The translations under genes and the position numbers were made by a program. Positions 33,524 to 45,076 of a stretch of 64,000 nt of DNA are shown here, in pieces. The stretch is taken from NCBI RefSeq assembly GCF_000003195.3, contig NC_012870.2, positions 24,916,501-24,980,500 of the forward strand, given 5' to 3'. The notes beneath the pieces are model-generated. The model saw nothing but the letters and a program-made list of their open reading frames with translations, did no database searches and was not told where the DNA came from. The DNA is from Sorghum bicolor (taxonomy: Eukaryota; Streptophyta; Magnoliopsida; Poales; Poaceae). Every line of letters starts with the position of its first letter. Position 1 is the stretch's first letter.

Positions 33524-35192
33524 TTATCTTTTAGTGAAGTTAGAGAGATCAAGCACATTAAGTTCATTTCTCAACATACAAAACCTAGCTTCATCTAGGG
33601 GTTTTGTGAAGATATCCGCCAATTGATTTTCCATTCCCACATTCTCTAGAGATATGTCACCTTTAGCAACATGATCCCTAAGGAAGTGGTGGCGGATGTC
33701 AATATGTTTTGTGCGGGTGTGTTGAACCGGGTTGTTAGCAAGTTTTACGGCACTTTCGTTGTCACACAAAAAAGGTACTTTGTCTAGTACTACTTCATAG
33801 TCTAGCAAAGTTTGTTTCATGTAGAGTATTTGTGCACAACAAGCACCGGCGGCAATGTATTCCGCCTCAGCCGTTGACAAGGCAACACTATTTTGTTTCT
33901 TTGACATCCAAGAGACAAGTGATCTACCTAGGAAGTGGCACCCTCCGAATGTGCTTTTTCTATCAATCCGGCACCGGGCATAATCCGAATCGGAATAGCC
34001 TACAAGTTGGAATCTTGCAACTTTGGGATACCACAAGCCTAGGCAAGGTGTGTATTTTAGATACCTAGGAATTCTCTTGATGGCAATCAAGTGAGATTCT
34101 ATAGGCATTGCTTGATATCTTGCACACATACACACACTAAACATGATATCGGGCCTAGATGCGGTGAGGTAGAGTAGACTTCCTATCATGGAGCGATAAA
34201 GAGTCTTGTCTATTGGGTTACCTCCCTCATCCAAGTCGAGGTGCCCATTTGATGCCATGGGAGTCTTGATTGGCCTGCAATCCATCATCTTGAACCTCTT
34301 GAGAAGATCTTGTGTGTACTTCTCTTGAGAGATGAAGACTCCTTCTTTCATTTGCTTGACTTGAAATCCTAGGAAGAAGGATAGCTCGCCAATCATGGAC
34401 ATCTCAAACTCCTTGGACATCAAATCACCAAACTCCTTGCAAAAATCTTCATTAGTAGAGCCAAAAATAATATCATCAACATAAACTTTGCAAATGAAGA
34501 TTTCCCCATTCATTTTCTTAGTGAAGAGTGTTGTGTCAACTTTCCCAATCTTGAAGCCCTTCTCAATGAGGAAGTCCCTAAGCCTCTCATACCAAGCTCT
34601 AGGAGCTTGCTTGAGACCATAGAGAGCCTTGGACAACCGGTAGATATGCTTGGGGTTCCTAGGGTCTTCAAAAACGGGGAGTTGCTCAACATAGACAAGC
34701 TCATTAATATAGCCATTCAAAAAGGCACTTTTCACATCCATTTGAAATAATTCGATATCATGACTAGATGCATATGCAAGTAGGATACGGATTGCTTCAA
34801 GTCTTGCCACCGGTGCAAAGGTTTCACCAAAGTCAAGACCTTCCACTTGTGAAAAGCCTTTTGCCACGAGCCTTGCCTTGTTGCGCACCACTTTGCCTTG
34901 ATCATCCTTCTTGTTCCGGAAGACCCACTTTGTTCCAATCACTCTTGCATCTTTGGGTCGCTCTTCAAGTGTCCATACTTGGTTGCGAGAGAAGTTGTTC
35001 AACTCCTCTTGCATGGCCATGATCCAATCCGCATCACGAAGAGCTTCCTCTATAGTCTTTGGTTCATCTTCAAGAGACACAAAAGCGTGATGTTCAATAA
35101 ATAAAGCATCTCTAGAGCGTGTAGTTACAACACGTGATGGACTCCCGATGATGAGATCTTGAGAGTGATCTTGGAGGAGATGTGATGATCTT
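33524..35192 (-). CDS. Copia reverse transcriptase and RNase H
   Basis: One open frame covers RVT_2 and the Ty1/Copia RNase H. RT landmarks are EEALRDADWIMAMQEEL, KARLVAKGFSQVEG, MDVKSAFLNGYI, LYGLKQAPRAWY and the catalytic KVYVDDIIFGST. RNase H shows VGYSDSDYARCRIDRKST, SWMSKKQNSVALSTAEAEY, LCDNESAVKLANNP and KHIDIRHHFLRD. It ends DLSNFTKR plus stop at 33524. A clear Met codon is at 35080, but the pol polyprotein continues upstream to the Gypsy-2 site at 35192 and beyond it at 43508. This is the best preserved part of the element; Gypsy-2 cuts it from integrase. Confidence 0.93.
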
Positions 35193-36847
35193 TGTTGGGT
35201 ATTCTTAACATCATTACTAAAAGTAGACTAAGTTCTCTAAATCTAGTAACGGTGCCAAAAATGCCAAACCTATCCCTCACACCACTTAAGCCAAGTTGTC
35301 ATCCCCAGCATGATATAAGAGACGCGGTATTGAAATATGCAATTGCTCTTCTAAATAAATAATGAATGGGATCTGCAAGCGCACAGATTAATACCGATGT
35401 AGCATTTTAACCGGGAAGTATTCCAGGTATCGTTATTTATATTTTTACCACTGGGAAGGGATTAGAAATCATCAATATTGATTACAGAATAGAATATGAG
35501 ATTGAGCATCTATCATTGCATGTATAATTGAGAACATTATATCTAACTCATCATACAGGGATAAGTGTCACATAAAAGATATATGAAATAATAATAGTGA
35601 CAAGGATAACTAATCTGATCTAGCCACATAATAAATATGATAAGCACCTCAATTAGATACTCTAGAAAGTCATTAGCATGGTATTAGAACGAACTACAAG
35701 AATATTCCCTAAGTTATTCTTAACTATATAGTCTAGCATTATCATAATTAGTGCAAGCATACTTAGCAATCATTGCGAGACAAGACTACGCCCATGCATA
35801 GTGATATTAGCAAGGAATATGAGAAACATAGCAATCACTCCCCTGTAATAATGTTGCTCTGCCAGCCCAATACACGAGAGGGGGACTATATAAGAATCAA
35901 TGAAGCTGTCACTATCACGAACTACCCCACGATCTGGCATATTGGGTACAATCGCAGATAAATACGGTATAAGCACCACGCCTACATAATATCTATCATT
36001 TACCCATGGATCCGATGGATAAACGCTATACGATCCTAAGCATGTATATAGATCGTATCTAACTAAGCCAAGTACATAACTATGATAAACTAAGAACAAT
36101 ATAATCTTGAATATAAGCAAGTAGAGCAAAGTCATAAGCAATATATTGAAGTAGAACAAAGTCATATTCATAATATTGAAGAACAAAGATAATTAGAAAG
36201 TAATTAGAAACACAATTAGAGAATTACCAAGAATCCTCCTGACAGATCCGGAAACCAATCGAAGATTGACTCCTTCTAGTTCTAATCCTATGTAGCTATG
36301 CTAATCTAGATATCTAATTGATGTGGTGGCTCTAATCTCGATCAGAGGCTTCTTCTCCCTTGATGGAACAATGAATTAGGGTTGAGAGGCTCTCTCCTCC
36401 AGGGGCCAGGGGGTCTGGTTTTATAGTCCCTTCAAGTGAATATGGGCCCTTGGATCAAACCGACATAGATTGTATGGTTTAGATTCATCCTTTAGGTCGG
36501 TGGAGACTTCCCGCAAAGCAGAGTCCTGATTGGACTTGGATAGGGTGCGGGCGCCCAGTAGGACAGGGCGGGCGCCCTGCCTCTGGCCCTGTTTCGCCTC
36601 CGCTTCGGTCTCGTGGCTTCTGGAGTCTTCTAGATGTAAGATAATTGCGCAGCACGTTAATATCTTTACGTAATCCTGATATGTGGGCCTTTCTTCCATA
36701 TTTCCTGATAACCCCCTGCAGAAATAGACAAACACCAAAACTCGTGGAATTCTGTCAGATAAAACCCTAAGTCTAGATCTTGATTTCATTTGGATCCTTT
36801 TCTTTATTTATTTGATAATTAAATTTGATACTTAAGGACCGTCAACA
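35193..36847 (-). repeat. Gypsy-2 3' LTR
   Basis: Downstream of gag on the minus strand. A TATA box (minus TATAAAA) is at 36419-36425. GGGCGCCC-type GC palindromes occur near 36548-36580, also seen in the Gypsy-1 LTR. Frames of up to 138 codons inside it recur in both LTRs and are chance. Confidence 0.93.
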
Positions 36848-36862
36848 AACTCCCCCAAGCTT
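36848..36862 (-). other. Gypsy-2 polypurine tract
   Basis: The minus strand reads GCTTGGGGGAGTT directly before the LTR start TGTTGACGG. The upstream GAGCAAGAGGTAA motif is shared with other Athila/Tat elements and with Gypsy-1. Confidence 0.85.
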
Positions 36863-39035
36863 ACCTCTTGCTCGTCCCTGAGCAAGGATAGACTCAGCTA
36901 TGGATCATAAGTTGTTGCAATATATTTAAAAATTTGACGGTACACATGCTTTTAAATAAGATCTCATCTCTAAGTTAGAGTAAACTGTCAAGACTTAAAA
37001 CTTACTTACTTTACCTCCACCATGGGACTTGTAACTATCACTTCTGTCTTGAGTGGTTAAAAGATAGAACAGTCTAGCCAAGTGCCATGTCTCTTATTCT
37101 TGATTAGCTATAGCTCTGGGATTTTTGCAGATTTTCAAATAAAACTCAGAGATTCCTTGTATGATTCTCTCAGGTCTCTCTTTTGTGGTATTTTTGGATC
37201 CTTACCAAAGCATTGATGGTATATGCCTTCTCTCAAGATATGTGGTATTTGTGGTATGAGGCATAGTGACATTGCCTTCTCTCTCATCCTACTCTAATAA
37301 GGCTTTAATATCTGGAGCTCATAGGTGGGAGATAAAGTATACATACTTACAAGACATTTATTTGCATAGTCAAACCATGGATCCAAAGTAACAAGTCAAT
37401 AAGTTTAATCAAGATGTGCATGTGTGGCGAATGAATGGTATATGGTGATGATGGTGATAACAATGGTGAAAACAATGGTGAAAACAATGGAGGTGGAAGT
37501 CTAATTCTACTTTTGCTCTTTTGAGGGGATACATACCTTCCTTGCTTTTGAAACTTTATGATGAGAATGAGATGCTCTTCTTTTTCTTTTCTCTCAGGTG
37601 GGTATCTTGCACTCCTAATTCTACTATCGGACACTTGTCCATTTTTACCTCTCGTCTCACTTTTTCTTTTCTTTCGAGGTTCCGAGCACTTGCTCCTTTT
37701 TATTTCCTCGTATTATTTTCTCTCTTTTTTTTAGAGCATTCATCTCTTGAGATAATATAGCAAGTGGTAGTAACAAGATAACTTGAGCATTTATTTCACA
37801 AGGGAAAACAGAAAATATTTTTGGTTATTCTCTCCCGGATTAGGAGTAGAATATTTTTAGGTGGTTCTGGAGATGGAATGGGTGGATATATGTGGATGGT
37901 ACTTCCGGAATAGAAGTAGCATATATAAATGAACGTGCAAGTGAAATCTTGATTTAACCACATGACAAGCTCCTAAGGGTCTACACAGCTTGACCACACT
38001 CAATGCTCATAAGCAGTAAATATTAAATGTGTGGCTCAAAGTCTAGCAAGCATGTATATATGGCTGTGGTAGGAATTTTAAGCTCTCATCATACAGGAAC
38101 TCATCATGCAACATTTTAAAGATTTTCAAAGATAAAATTCTCCAGAATTCTAGCATCTCTAGGAACAGATAAACAGCAGCTCAGCCTTCCCATATCGTAT
38201 CCGTTAACAACTTAGACTTCAGATCAAGTTTTTATCCCACAAGTTTAGGTCTAGAGCAAGCTTTAAATTATAACAGTTATATCTAAGCTTGAGAGAGAAC
38301 TTAAAATTTGCAAATTAGGCAGAGCAACTTTTCATCATATCCATGCTTAAGTTTTATTTAGATACAGATTAGCATAGCCACTTTATTTATTTATTAAACA
38401 CACTAAGCAAAAGACATATATATATAAGCATAAAATCTTTATTTGGTTTTCCCATAGTTATGTATTTTAATATTCTAAAATAATATAAGTATAAAGATAG
38501 ATAGAAATACTTATCGTGATAAATGGGGGTGCTCTCCCCCAAGCTGAATTTTGACGTAATTTCTCTTGATGTAGCTAGCAGGCGGCAGAGGTGTATTTGA
38601 AAGTCAGCAGCATTCTGACAGCGATTAGAATGTCCTCCTTCTGCTAGTCTTCTTGATTCTTAAATTCTGTGGAGCTCAAATAGACAACAAAGCTTGTGGA
38701 ACTAATTAAGTGTTAGCATAAATATATAGCCTTCATCATCTTGAGACTCCTTAATAATTATTACTCCCTGTTTTTATATTTTTATTTTATAAAGCAGAAA
38801 AATATTTATTTTATTTTTATGCCACCACAGTGAATGTACTTATGGGTTTTATGCCACTCGTCTACTCACATGGGGCTTACTGTTTTTCACATTTTTATTT
38901 TCTTTTTAGGATAGCATGAACATGTTTAACTAAATAAACTATTTGAAATAATTGAGAAGGAAAGGGTAACTACCAAGTTTACCTCTTGGCAAGGCGTTCG
39001 GTGTTTTTAAGTCCTCCGAACGGGACTCCAATTTC
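36863..39035 (-). other. Gypsy-2 3' non-coding region in place of pol
   Basis: About 2.2 kb between the gag stop and the polypurine tract holds no convincing gene. Short frames are low-complexity. A minisatellite of AACAATGGTGAA-type units lies near 37440-37490. A segment near 37610-37640 (complement of GGACAAGTGTCC) matches the Gypsy-1 3' region. Confidence 0.7.
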
Positions 39036-41687
39036 TTAATCGTCCTGAGGTTCGTTGGGTGGCGTAGTCGGTATTTCCGGCAGTGCCTCCTCTTCTTGTA
39101 TAGTTATCTTCATTTTCCATACCTGACTCGGTGCTTCAATCTCCTCTGGATAATTCTGTTTAAACTCTACGTCTTCTGACCTTACAACTTCTCCTTCATA
39201 GTCTGCCCATCCGTCCTTGATGATCTGCCTCCTCTGGTTGCGGTTGCGTCTCTTTCTGACCTGCTTGGATTCTTCAACGATATAGTTAGGATCAGTAAAA
39301 TAACGGCGTACCTTCTCTGAGGGGAAGTGCATATGGATTTCTCCGGTTCCAATGTAGATAATTGCTTTAACGGTGCTGAGGAACGGCCTTCCAAGGATGA
39401 TGGGTGGATCATACTCGTCTTCTCCCATGTCAACAACTTGAAAGTCTGTGTAGACAAAGTGATCGTCTATTTTGACTGGGACATCAGTTACTGTTCCTTT
39501 AACTTCTCGGAATGTCTGATCTGCCATCTGGAGCTGAATGTATGTTGGTCTTAGTGGCATGGTCCCGAACAAGAGCCGATAGGTGACTGCGGCCATTATG
39601 TTGACGCCTGATCCGGTGTCGCAAATCGTCTTGTAGAAGTTGTATCCATTTATGGAGCAGTAAATGCTTGGCATTCCTGGGTCGTCCTTCTTGGTCAAAA
39701 ACGGTGACTTCAGTTGGTGATCTTGGCCTCCATGGACTACAGTGACCATATTAGCTGACTCGGTCCACACTTGCTTGTTCCTGTTTCTTCTGTTGGTCCT
39801 CTTCCTTGATTCACGTCTGGATTGATTTGGAATTTGTGTAGTCTTGTTCTTGAAGAAAAATGTCTCCTTCTCCCCTTTGACGTAGAAACTGATCTTAGCA
39901 GCACTGGCGTAGATGATAGCTCCTGTGGTGTTCAAGAATGGCCTCCCTAGTATGATAGGTGCTCTCTCATCATTTCCGGTCTCTACCACTACGAAGTCTG
40001 CTGGGGCATATAAGGTACCAACTCGGACACAAAGGTTCCTCACTATTCCTTTTGGAAAAGTTATCGTTTGATCTGCAAACTGCAAACACATGGTTGTCTC
40101 TAATAAAGGATATGTAAAGACTGTTTCATAGAGTACCCTGGGTATAATGTTGACGCTAGAGCCAAAGTCACAGAGTGCTTCTGGGACGTCCACCATGCCG
40201 ATGGAGATCGGGATGACGGGGCGTCCTGGATCGCCTCTCTTGACCGGCAGACGGTCAGTAGAAAATTCAGTGACGGGGTTACTCCAATGACCTGCATCAA
40301 ACATGTCTACAAGATTTGCAGATTCTAATCCTTCCGGTTGTGATGGTATACCGGGGTTAGTAGTAGGAACAGCAGTAGCTATTTGATTTAACTGAGATTC
40401 AATCATTTTATTAAAGCTAATTTGATTCTTGATGGCAGTAGAGAAATTATCCATTCTATTATTTATATTTTCTAGCATTTTATCATTAGATGCCAATTTC
40501 TTAGATAGATTATCCGTTAGCTTTCCTTGATTAGACACTAACTCTCTCAAAGGTGGAAAATTACTATTGTTGTTGTAAGAATTGTTACCTTGATAATTAC
40601 CTGAGTAGTTAGGCCTCTGTTGATTCCAACCTTGATTTTGTTGAGGACGGTTGTAGTAGTAGTAGTTGTTGTTGTTGTTGTTGATGTAGTTCACATCCTC
40701 AAGCATCTCAGGGCAGTGGTTGCCTGAGTGTCCAGTGTCTCCACACTCCTCACAAGTCATGTGAGAGTTGTAGATGTGCATAACTTCTTTCTTGTCTCCA
40801 GCTCTATCATCGAGCTTCTTCATGAGCAGGTCTAGCTTTGCAGACAACATGTCTACCTCCTTCAGCTGATGCATGCCTCCACCTCTCTTGCGTGTCTGGG
40901 TCCTCTCTTCATTCCAGCTTTGATTGGACGCCATCTTCTCCACAAGAGCTGTGGCTTGTGATATAGTAAGTGATAAGAATGCTCCTCCAGCTGCAGCATC
41001 CATAGTCTCTCGGGCACTGTTGCCGAGCCCATGATAAAACGTCTGCATCAATAGCCAACTCTCCATTCCATGATGGGGACATTCTAGGATGTAGTCTTGA
41101 AAGCGCTCCCATGCTTCTGGAACAGATTCATCATTTTGTTGGTGAAAACTTGTAATCTTCCCACGGAGAGCATTGGTCTTGCCCATGGGAAAGAACTTAG
41201 CCAGGAAGTTTGTTGAGCAGAGTGCCCACGTAGTATTCTTCTCCTTTGTAGCGTAGAACCACTGCTTCGCTCTTCCTAACAGTGAGAATGGGAAGAGGCG
41301 AAGTAGTATAGCGTCTTTGGAAACTCCTGCTATGGTGAATGTGTTGCAAATCTCCAGGAAGTGTTGTAAATGAGCACTAGCATCTTCGTGTGCCTTCCCA
41401 CAGAACTGGTTGGATTGCACCATGTTGATAAGTCCAGGCTTGAGCTCAAAGTTGCCATCGATCTCTGCAGCAGGTCCAGTGCGGATGTTGTCCGTAGTGG
41501 GAGCTGAGAACTCGCGGATTGATTTGTTCACCATGGCTTCGAACTCTGAAGACAAGTTCCGGTGATCTTCTTGATTGGATGAAGCTTCTTCGTGAAGTGT
41601 TGATGATTTCTTTAGCTTGGCTCTCGTCTTCTTGAATAATGCTTCAGGATCGTCAACAAAATTTCCTGGAAGATGTCTTCTATTCAT
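39036..41687 (-). CDS. Gypsy-2 gag with tandem aspartic-protease-like domains
   Basis: An intact 883-codon frame starts MNRRHLPGNF. Residues about 85-250 are a Retrotrans_gag domain (HLQHFLEICNTF; LFPFSLLGRAKQWF near 128-141; YHGLGNSARETMDAA). A CCHC zinc knuckle (CEECGDTGHSGNHC) is near 311-324, then an Asn/Tyr-rich stretch. Two aspartic-protease-like units follow: one with CDFGSSVNIIPR (near 506) and ILGRPFLNT (near 577), the other with CDTGSGVNIMAA (near 690) and ILGRPFLST (near 762). The C-terminus is basic, then acidic. Usual plant Gypsy gag-pol has one protease. The first unit has DFG where retroviral proteases have DTG or DSG. No RT follows. The frame is undamaged, as expected for a recent insertion. 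Confidence 0.93.
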   Translation of the reverse strand: MNRRHLPGNFVDDPEALFKKTRAKLKKSSTLHEEASSNQEDHRNLSSEFEAMVNKSIREFSAPTTDNIRTGPAAEIDGNFELKPGLINMVQSNQFCGKAHEDASAHLQHFLEICNTFTIAGVSKDAILLRLFPFSLLGRAKQWFYATKEKNTTWALCSTNFLAKFFPMGKTNALRGKITSFHQQNDESVPEAWERFQDYILECPHHGMESWLLMQTFYHGLGNSARETMDAAAGGAFLSLTISQATALVEKMASNQSWNEERTQTRKRGGGMHQLKEVDMLSAKLDLLMKKLDDRAGDKKEVMHIYNSHMTCEECGDTGHSGNHCPEMLEDVNYINNNNNNYYYYNRPQQNQGWNQQRPNYSGNYQGNNSYNNNSNFPPLRELVSNQGKLTDNLSKKLASNDKMLENINNRMDNFSTAIKNQISFNKMIESQLNQIATAVPTTNPGIPSQPEGLESANLVDMFDAGHWSNPVTEFSTDRLPVKRGDPGRPVIPISIGMVDVPEALCDFGSSVNIIPRVLYETVFTYPLLETTMCLQFADQTITFPKGIVRNLCVRVGTLYAPADFVVVETGNDERAPIILGRPFLNTTGAIIYASAAKISFYVKGEKETFFFKNKTTQIPNQSRRESRKRTNRRNRNKQVWTESANMVTVVHGGQDHQLKSPFLTKKDDPGMPSIYCSINGYNFYKTICDTGSGVNIMAAVTYRLLFGTMPLRPTYIQLQMADQTFREVKGTVTDVPVKIDDHFVYTDFQVVDMGEDEYDPPIILGRPFLSTVKAIIYIGTGEIHMHFPSEKVRRYFTDPNYIVEESKQVRKRRNRNQRRQIIKDGWADYEGEVVRSEDVEFKQNYPEEIEAPSQVWKMKITIQEEEALPEIPTTPPNEPQDD

Positions 41688-41824
41688 ACATTCCCCTGCA
41701 TAAGATAAAATAGAAAAATATCAGGGTAAAACTGTATGAGAGAATAGATAAGCTCAATCATATTAGTGATGCGAATGATTACTCTAAATCTTTTATTCCA
41801 TTCCTGATTAGTAATCAACCTTCC

Positions 41825-41842
41825 CCGGCAACGGCGCCAAAA
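41825..41842 (-). other. Gypsy-2 primer binding site
   Basis: The minus strand reads TGGCGCCGTTGCCGGGGA, a few bases inside the 5' LTR. This is the classic Athila/Tat primer site, usually assigned to tRNA-Asp. Confidence 0.85.
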
Positions 41843-41847
41843 ATGCT

Positions 41848-43502
41848 TGTTGGGTATTCTTAACATCATTACTAAAAGTAGACTAAGTTCTCTAAATCTA
41901 GTAACGGTGCCAAAAATGCCAAACCTATCCCTCACACCACTTAAGCCAAGTTGTCATCCCCAGCATGATATAAGAGACGCGGTATTGAAATATGCAATTG
42001 CTCTTCTAAATAAATAATGAATGGGATCTGCAAGCGCACAGATTAATACCGATGTAGCATTTTAACCGGGAAGTATTCCAGGTATCGTTATTTATATTTT
42101 TACCACTAGGAAGGGATTAGAAATCATCAATATTGATTACAGAATAGAATATGAGATTGAGCATCTATCATTGCATGTATAATTGAGAACATTATATCTA
42201 ACTCATCATACAGGGATAAGTGTCACATAAAAGATATATGAAATAATAATAGTGACAAGGATAACTAATCTGATCTAGCCACATAATAAATATGATAAGC
42301 ACCTCAATTAGATACTCTAGAAAGTCATTAGCATGGTATTAGAACGAACTACAAGAATATTCCCTAAGTTATTCTTAACTATATAGTCTAGCATTATCAT
42401 AATTAGTGCAAGCATACTTAGCAATCATTGCGAGACAAGACTACGCCCATGCATAGTGATATTAGCAAGGAATATGAGAAACATAGCAATCACTCCCCTG
42501 TAATAATGTTGCTCTGCCAGCCCAATACACGAGAAGGGGACTATATAAGAATCAATGAAGCTGTCACTATCACGAACTACCCCACGATCTGGCATATTGG
42601 GTACAATCGCAGATAAATACGGTATAAGCACCACGCCTACACAATATCTATCATTTACCCATGGATCCGATGGATAAACGTTATACGATCCTAAGCATGT
42701 ATATAGATCGTATCTAACTAAGCCAAGTACATAACTATGATAAACTAAGAACAATATAATCTTGAATATAAGCAAGTAGAGCAAAGTCATAAGCAATATA
42801 TTGAAGTAGAACAAAGTCATATTCATAATATTGAAGAACAAAGATAATTAGAAAGTAATTAGAAACACAATTAGAGAATTACCAAGAATCCTCCTGACAG
42901 ATCCGGAAACCAATCGAAGATTGACTCCTTCTAGTTCTAATCCTATGTAGCTATGCTATTCTAGATATCTAATTGATGTGGTGGCTCTAATCTCGATCAG
43001 AGGCTTCTTCTCCCTTGATGGAACAATGAATTAGGGTTGAGAGGCTCTCTCCTCCAGGGGCCAGGGGGTCTGGTTTTATAGTCCCTTCAAGTGAATATGG
43101 GCCCTTGGATCAAACCGACATAGATTGTATGGTTTAGATTCATCCTTTAGGTCGGTGGAGACTTCCCGCAAAGCAGAGTCCTGATTGGACTTGGATAGGG
43201 GGCGGGCGCCCAGTAGGACAGGGCGGGCGCCCTGCCTCTGGCCCCGTTTCGCCTCCGCTTCGGTCTCGTGGCTTCTGGAGTCTTCTAGATGTAAGATAAT
43301 TGCGCAGCACGTTAATATCTTTACGTAATCCTGATATGTGGGCCTTTCTTCCATATTTCCTGATAACCCCCTGCAGAAATAGACAAACACCAAAACTCGT
43401 GGAATTCTGTCAGATAAAACCCTAAGTCTAGATCTTGATTTCATTTGGATCCTTTTCTTTATTTATTTGATAATTAAATTTGATACTTAAGGACCGTCAA
43501 CA
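41848..43502 (-). repeat. Gypsy-2 5' LTR
   Basis: Same length as the 3' LTR. The TATA box (minus TATAAAA) at 43074-43080 would start the genomic transcript, reading left toward gag. Confidence 0.93.
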
Positions 43503-43507
43503 ATCTT

Positions 43508-44940
43508 CTTGGCGCCACTTGAGGGGTTGGTTGGGGAGCATCAACATCTTGTGCTTGTGCCACCACTTGCTCATGAGTGACTTGAGTGTCTTCATGAGCA
43601 TCTCTCACATCCTTGTCTTCATCTTGTGGTACATGTGAGGTGGATGGTGGATCAATGACTTGCACATCATCATCTTATTTTGGCTTGATGTTTCCCACCG
43701 GCATGTTCTTCATGACATCCCTCAATGGTTCACCACCTACATCATCAAGATTATCACTTGCTCCTTGGGAGCCATTAGTTTTATCAAATTCAACATCAAA
43801 TGTTTCTTCAACCATGTTTGTGGAATGGTTAAAGACCCTATATGCCTTGGACTTTGATGAATAGCCAACCAAGTAGCCAATGTCACATCTTCTTTGGAAC
43901 TTGCCCAAGTGTTGGCGCTTCTTGTAGATGTAGCATTTGCACCCAAACACTCTAAAGAATGAGACATCGGGCTTCTTCCCATTGAGCAACTCATATGGTG
44001 TCTTCTCTAGGAACTTGTGAGGAAAGAGCCAGTTTGATGCATAGCATGCGGTGTTGATTGCCTCGGCCCACATCTTCTCCGAAGTGTTGTACTCATCTAG
44101 CATTGTTCTTGCCAAGGTGATCAATGTCCGGTTCTTTCTTTCTACAACCCCATTTTGTTGTGGTGTGTATGTTGAAGAGAACTCATGTTTGATTCCCACT
44201 TCATCACAATACTCTTCAATGTTGGTGTTGTCAAACTCCTTTCCATTGTCACTTCTAATTTTCTTGATCTTGACTTCAAATTGATTTTGGGCATTCTTTG
44301 CAAACTTCTTGAATATGGATGCAACTTCGGCCTTGTCTTGCAAGAAGAATGTCCAAGTGTACCGAGAGAAATCATCAACTATGATCAAGCAATACTTGTT
44401 GCCTCCAAGACTAGCATATGTGGTTGGTCCAAATAAATCCATGTAAAGTAGCTCAAGCACTCTTGAAGTAGAGAGATAGGCCTTGGTTGGATGAGTGTTT
44501 GCAACTTGCTTGCCCGCTTGACATGCACTACAAAGCTTGTCTTTTTCAAATGTCACATCCTTCAAGCCTCTAATCAATTCTTTCTTCATCAACTTCTTGA
44601 GTGTGCCCATTCCAACATGTGCTAACCTTCTATGCCACAACCAACCAAGTGAGGTCTTAGTGAATAAGCAAGTCTTGACATCAACTTCATCGGATGAGAA
44701 ATCAACTACATATAGGTTGTTGTGTCGGAAGCCTTTGAATATCACTTCATTGTCATCCTCCTTGGTCACAATTACTTCCTTCTTATTGAATAGGCATTCA
44801 AATCCAAGATCACATAGTTGTCCAACCGAGAGCAAGTTGAAACTCAATGATTGCACATAGAGCACATTGGTGATGGAGTTGCCATTTGATATAGCAACCT
44901 TTCCTAGTCCCTTGACCTTGCCTTTTGATTGTCACCAAAT
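43508..44940 (-). pseudogene. Copia integrase
   Basis: After the protease come a GAG_pre-integrs zinc-binding part (LWHRRLAHVGMGTLKKLMKK, CSACQAGKQ) and the integrase core. The DDE residues fall in LLYMDLFGPTTY, IRSDNGKEFDN and TPQQNGVVERKNRTL. The end is a Copia-type GYLVGYSSKSKAYRVFN segment. TAA at 43675-43677 interrupts the linker to RT, after which the same frame continues (DDDVQVIDPPS) to the Gypsy-2 site. The frame upstream is shifted by one base near 44932-44936. Integrase inserts the DNA copy into the host genome; this copy's core residues are intact but the chain is broken. Confidence 0.9.
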
Positions 44941-45062
44941 GTGATATTCTCTTGGTTGTCAACATCTTCATCAAGAGAGGTGAACATCCGGGGATCTTCG
45001 GTCATATGTTGAGTGCAACCACTATCAATTACCCAATGTGATCCACCGGTCTTGTAGTTCAC
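44890..45062 (-). pseudogene. Copia protease
   Basis: VNYKTGGSHWVIDSGCTQHM carries the DSG active site of the Copia aspartic protease. It lies in a different frame from gag, and a one-base loss in an A run (44932-44936, after DNQK) throws it out of frame with integrase. Gag ends at 45077, so gag and pol are separated by both a stop and a frame change. Confidence 0.75.
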
Positions 45063-45076
45063 CTACACATAAGAGA

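Larger units (their letters stand above)
35193..43502 (-). mobile_element. Gypsy-2, a young non-autonomous Gypsy element
   Basis: Two LTRs of 1655 bp (35193-36847 and 41848-43502) start TGTTGGGTATTC and end CGTCAACA on the plus strand. A perfect 5-bp duplication, ATCTT, flanks them (35188-35192 and 43503-43507). By eye they differ at about seven positions, so the insertion is recent. The primer site TGGCGCCGTTGCCGGGGA is of the Athila/Tat type. The only gene is gag with two protease-like units. There is no RT, RNase H or integrase, so another element must supply them. Gypsy-1, with related LTRs and 3' sequence, shows what the partner family looks like. Confidence 0.95.

Noticed and set aside
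35770..36186. 138-codon minus-strand frame, repeated at 42425-42841, with hydrophobic residues like a membrane protein
   Set aside because: It lies in the same place in both Gypsy-2 LTRs and has no homologous gene; it is A/T-rich LTR sequence read by chance.
37347..37760. Short frames in the Gypsy-2 3' region
   Set aside because: Low-complexity, not shared as proteins with Gypsy-1 although the DNA is related.
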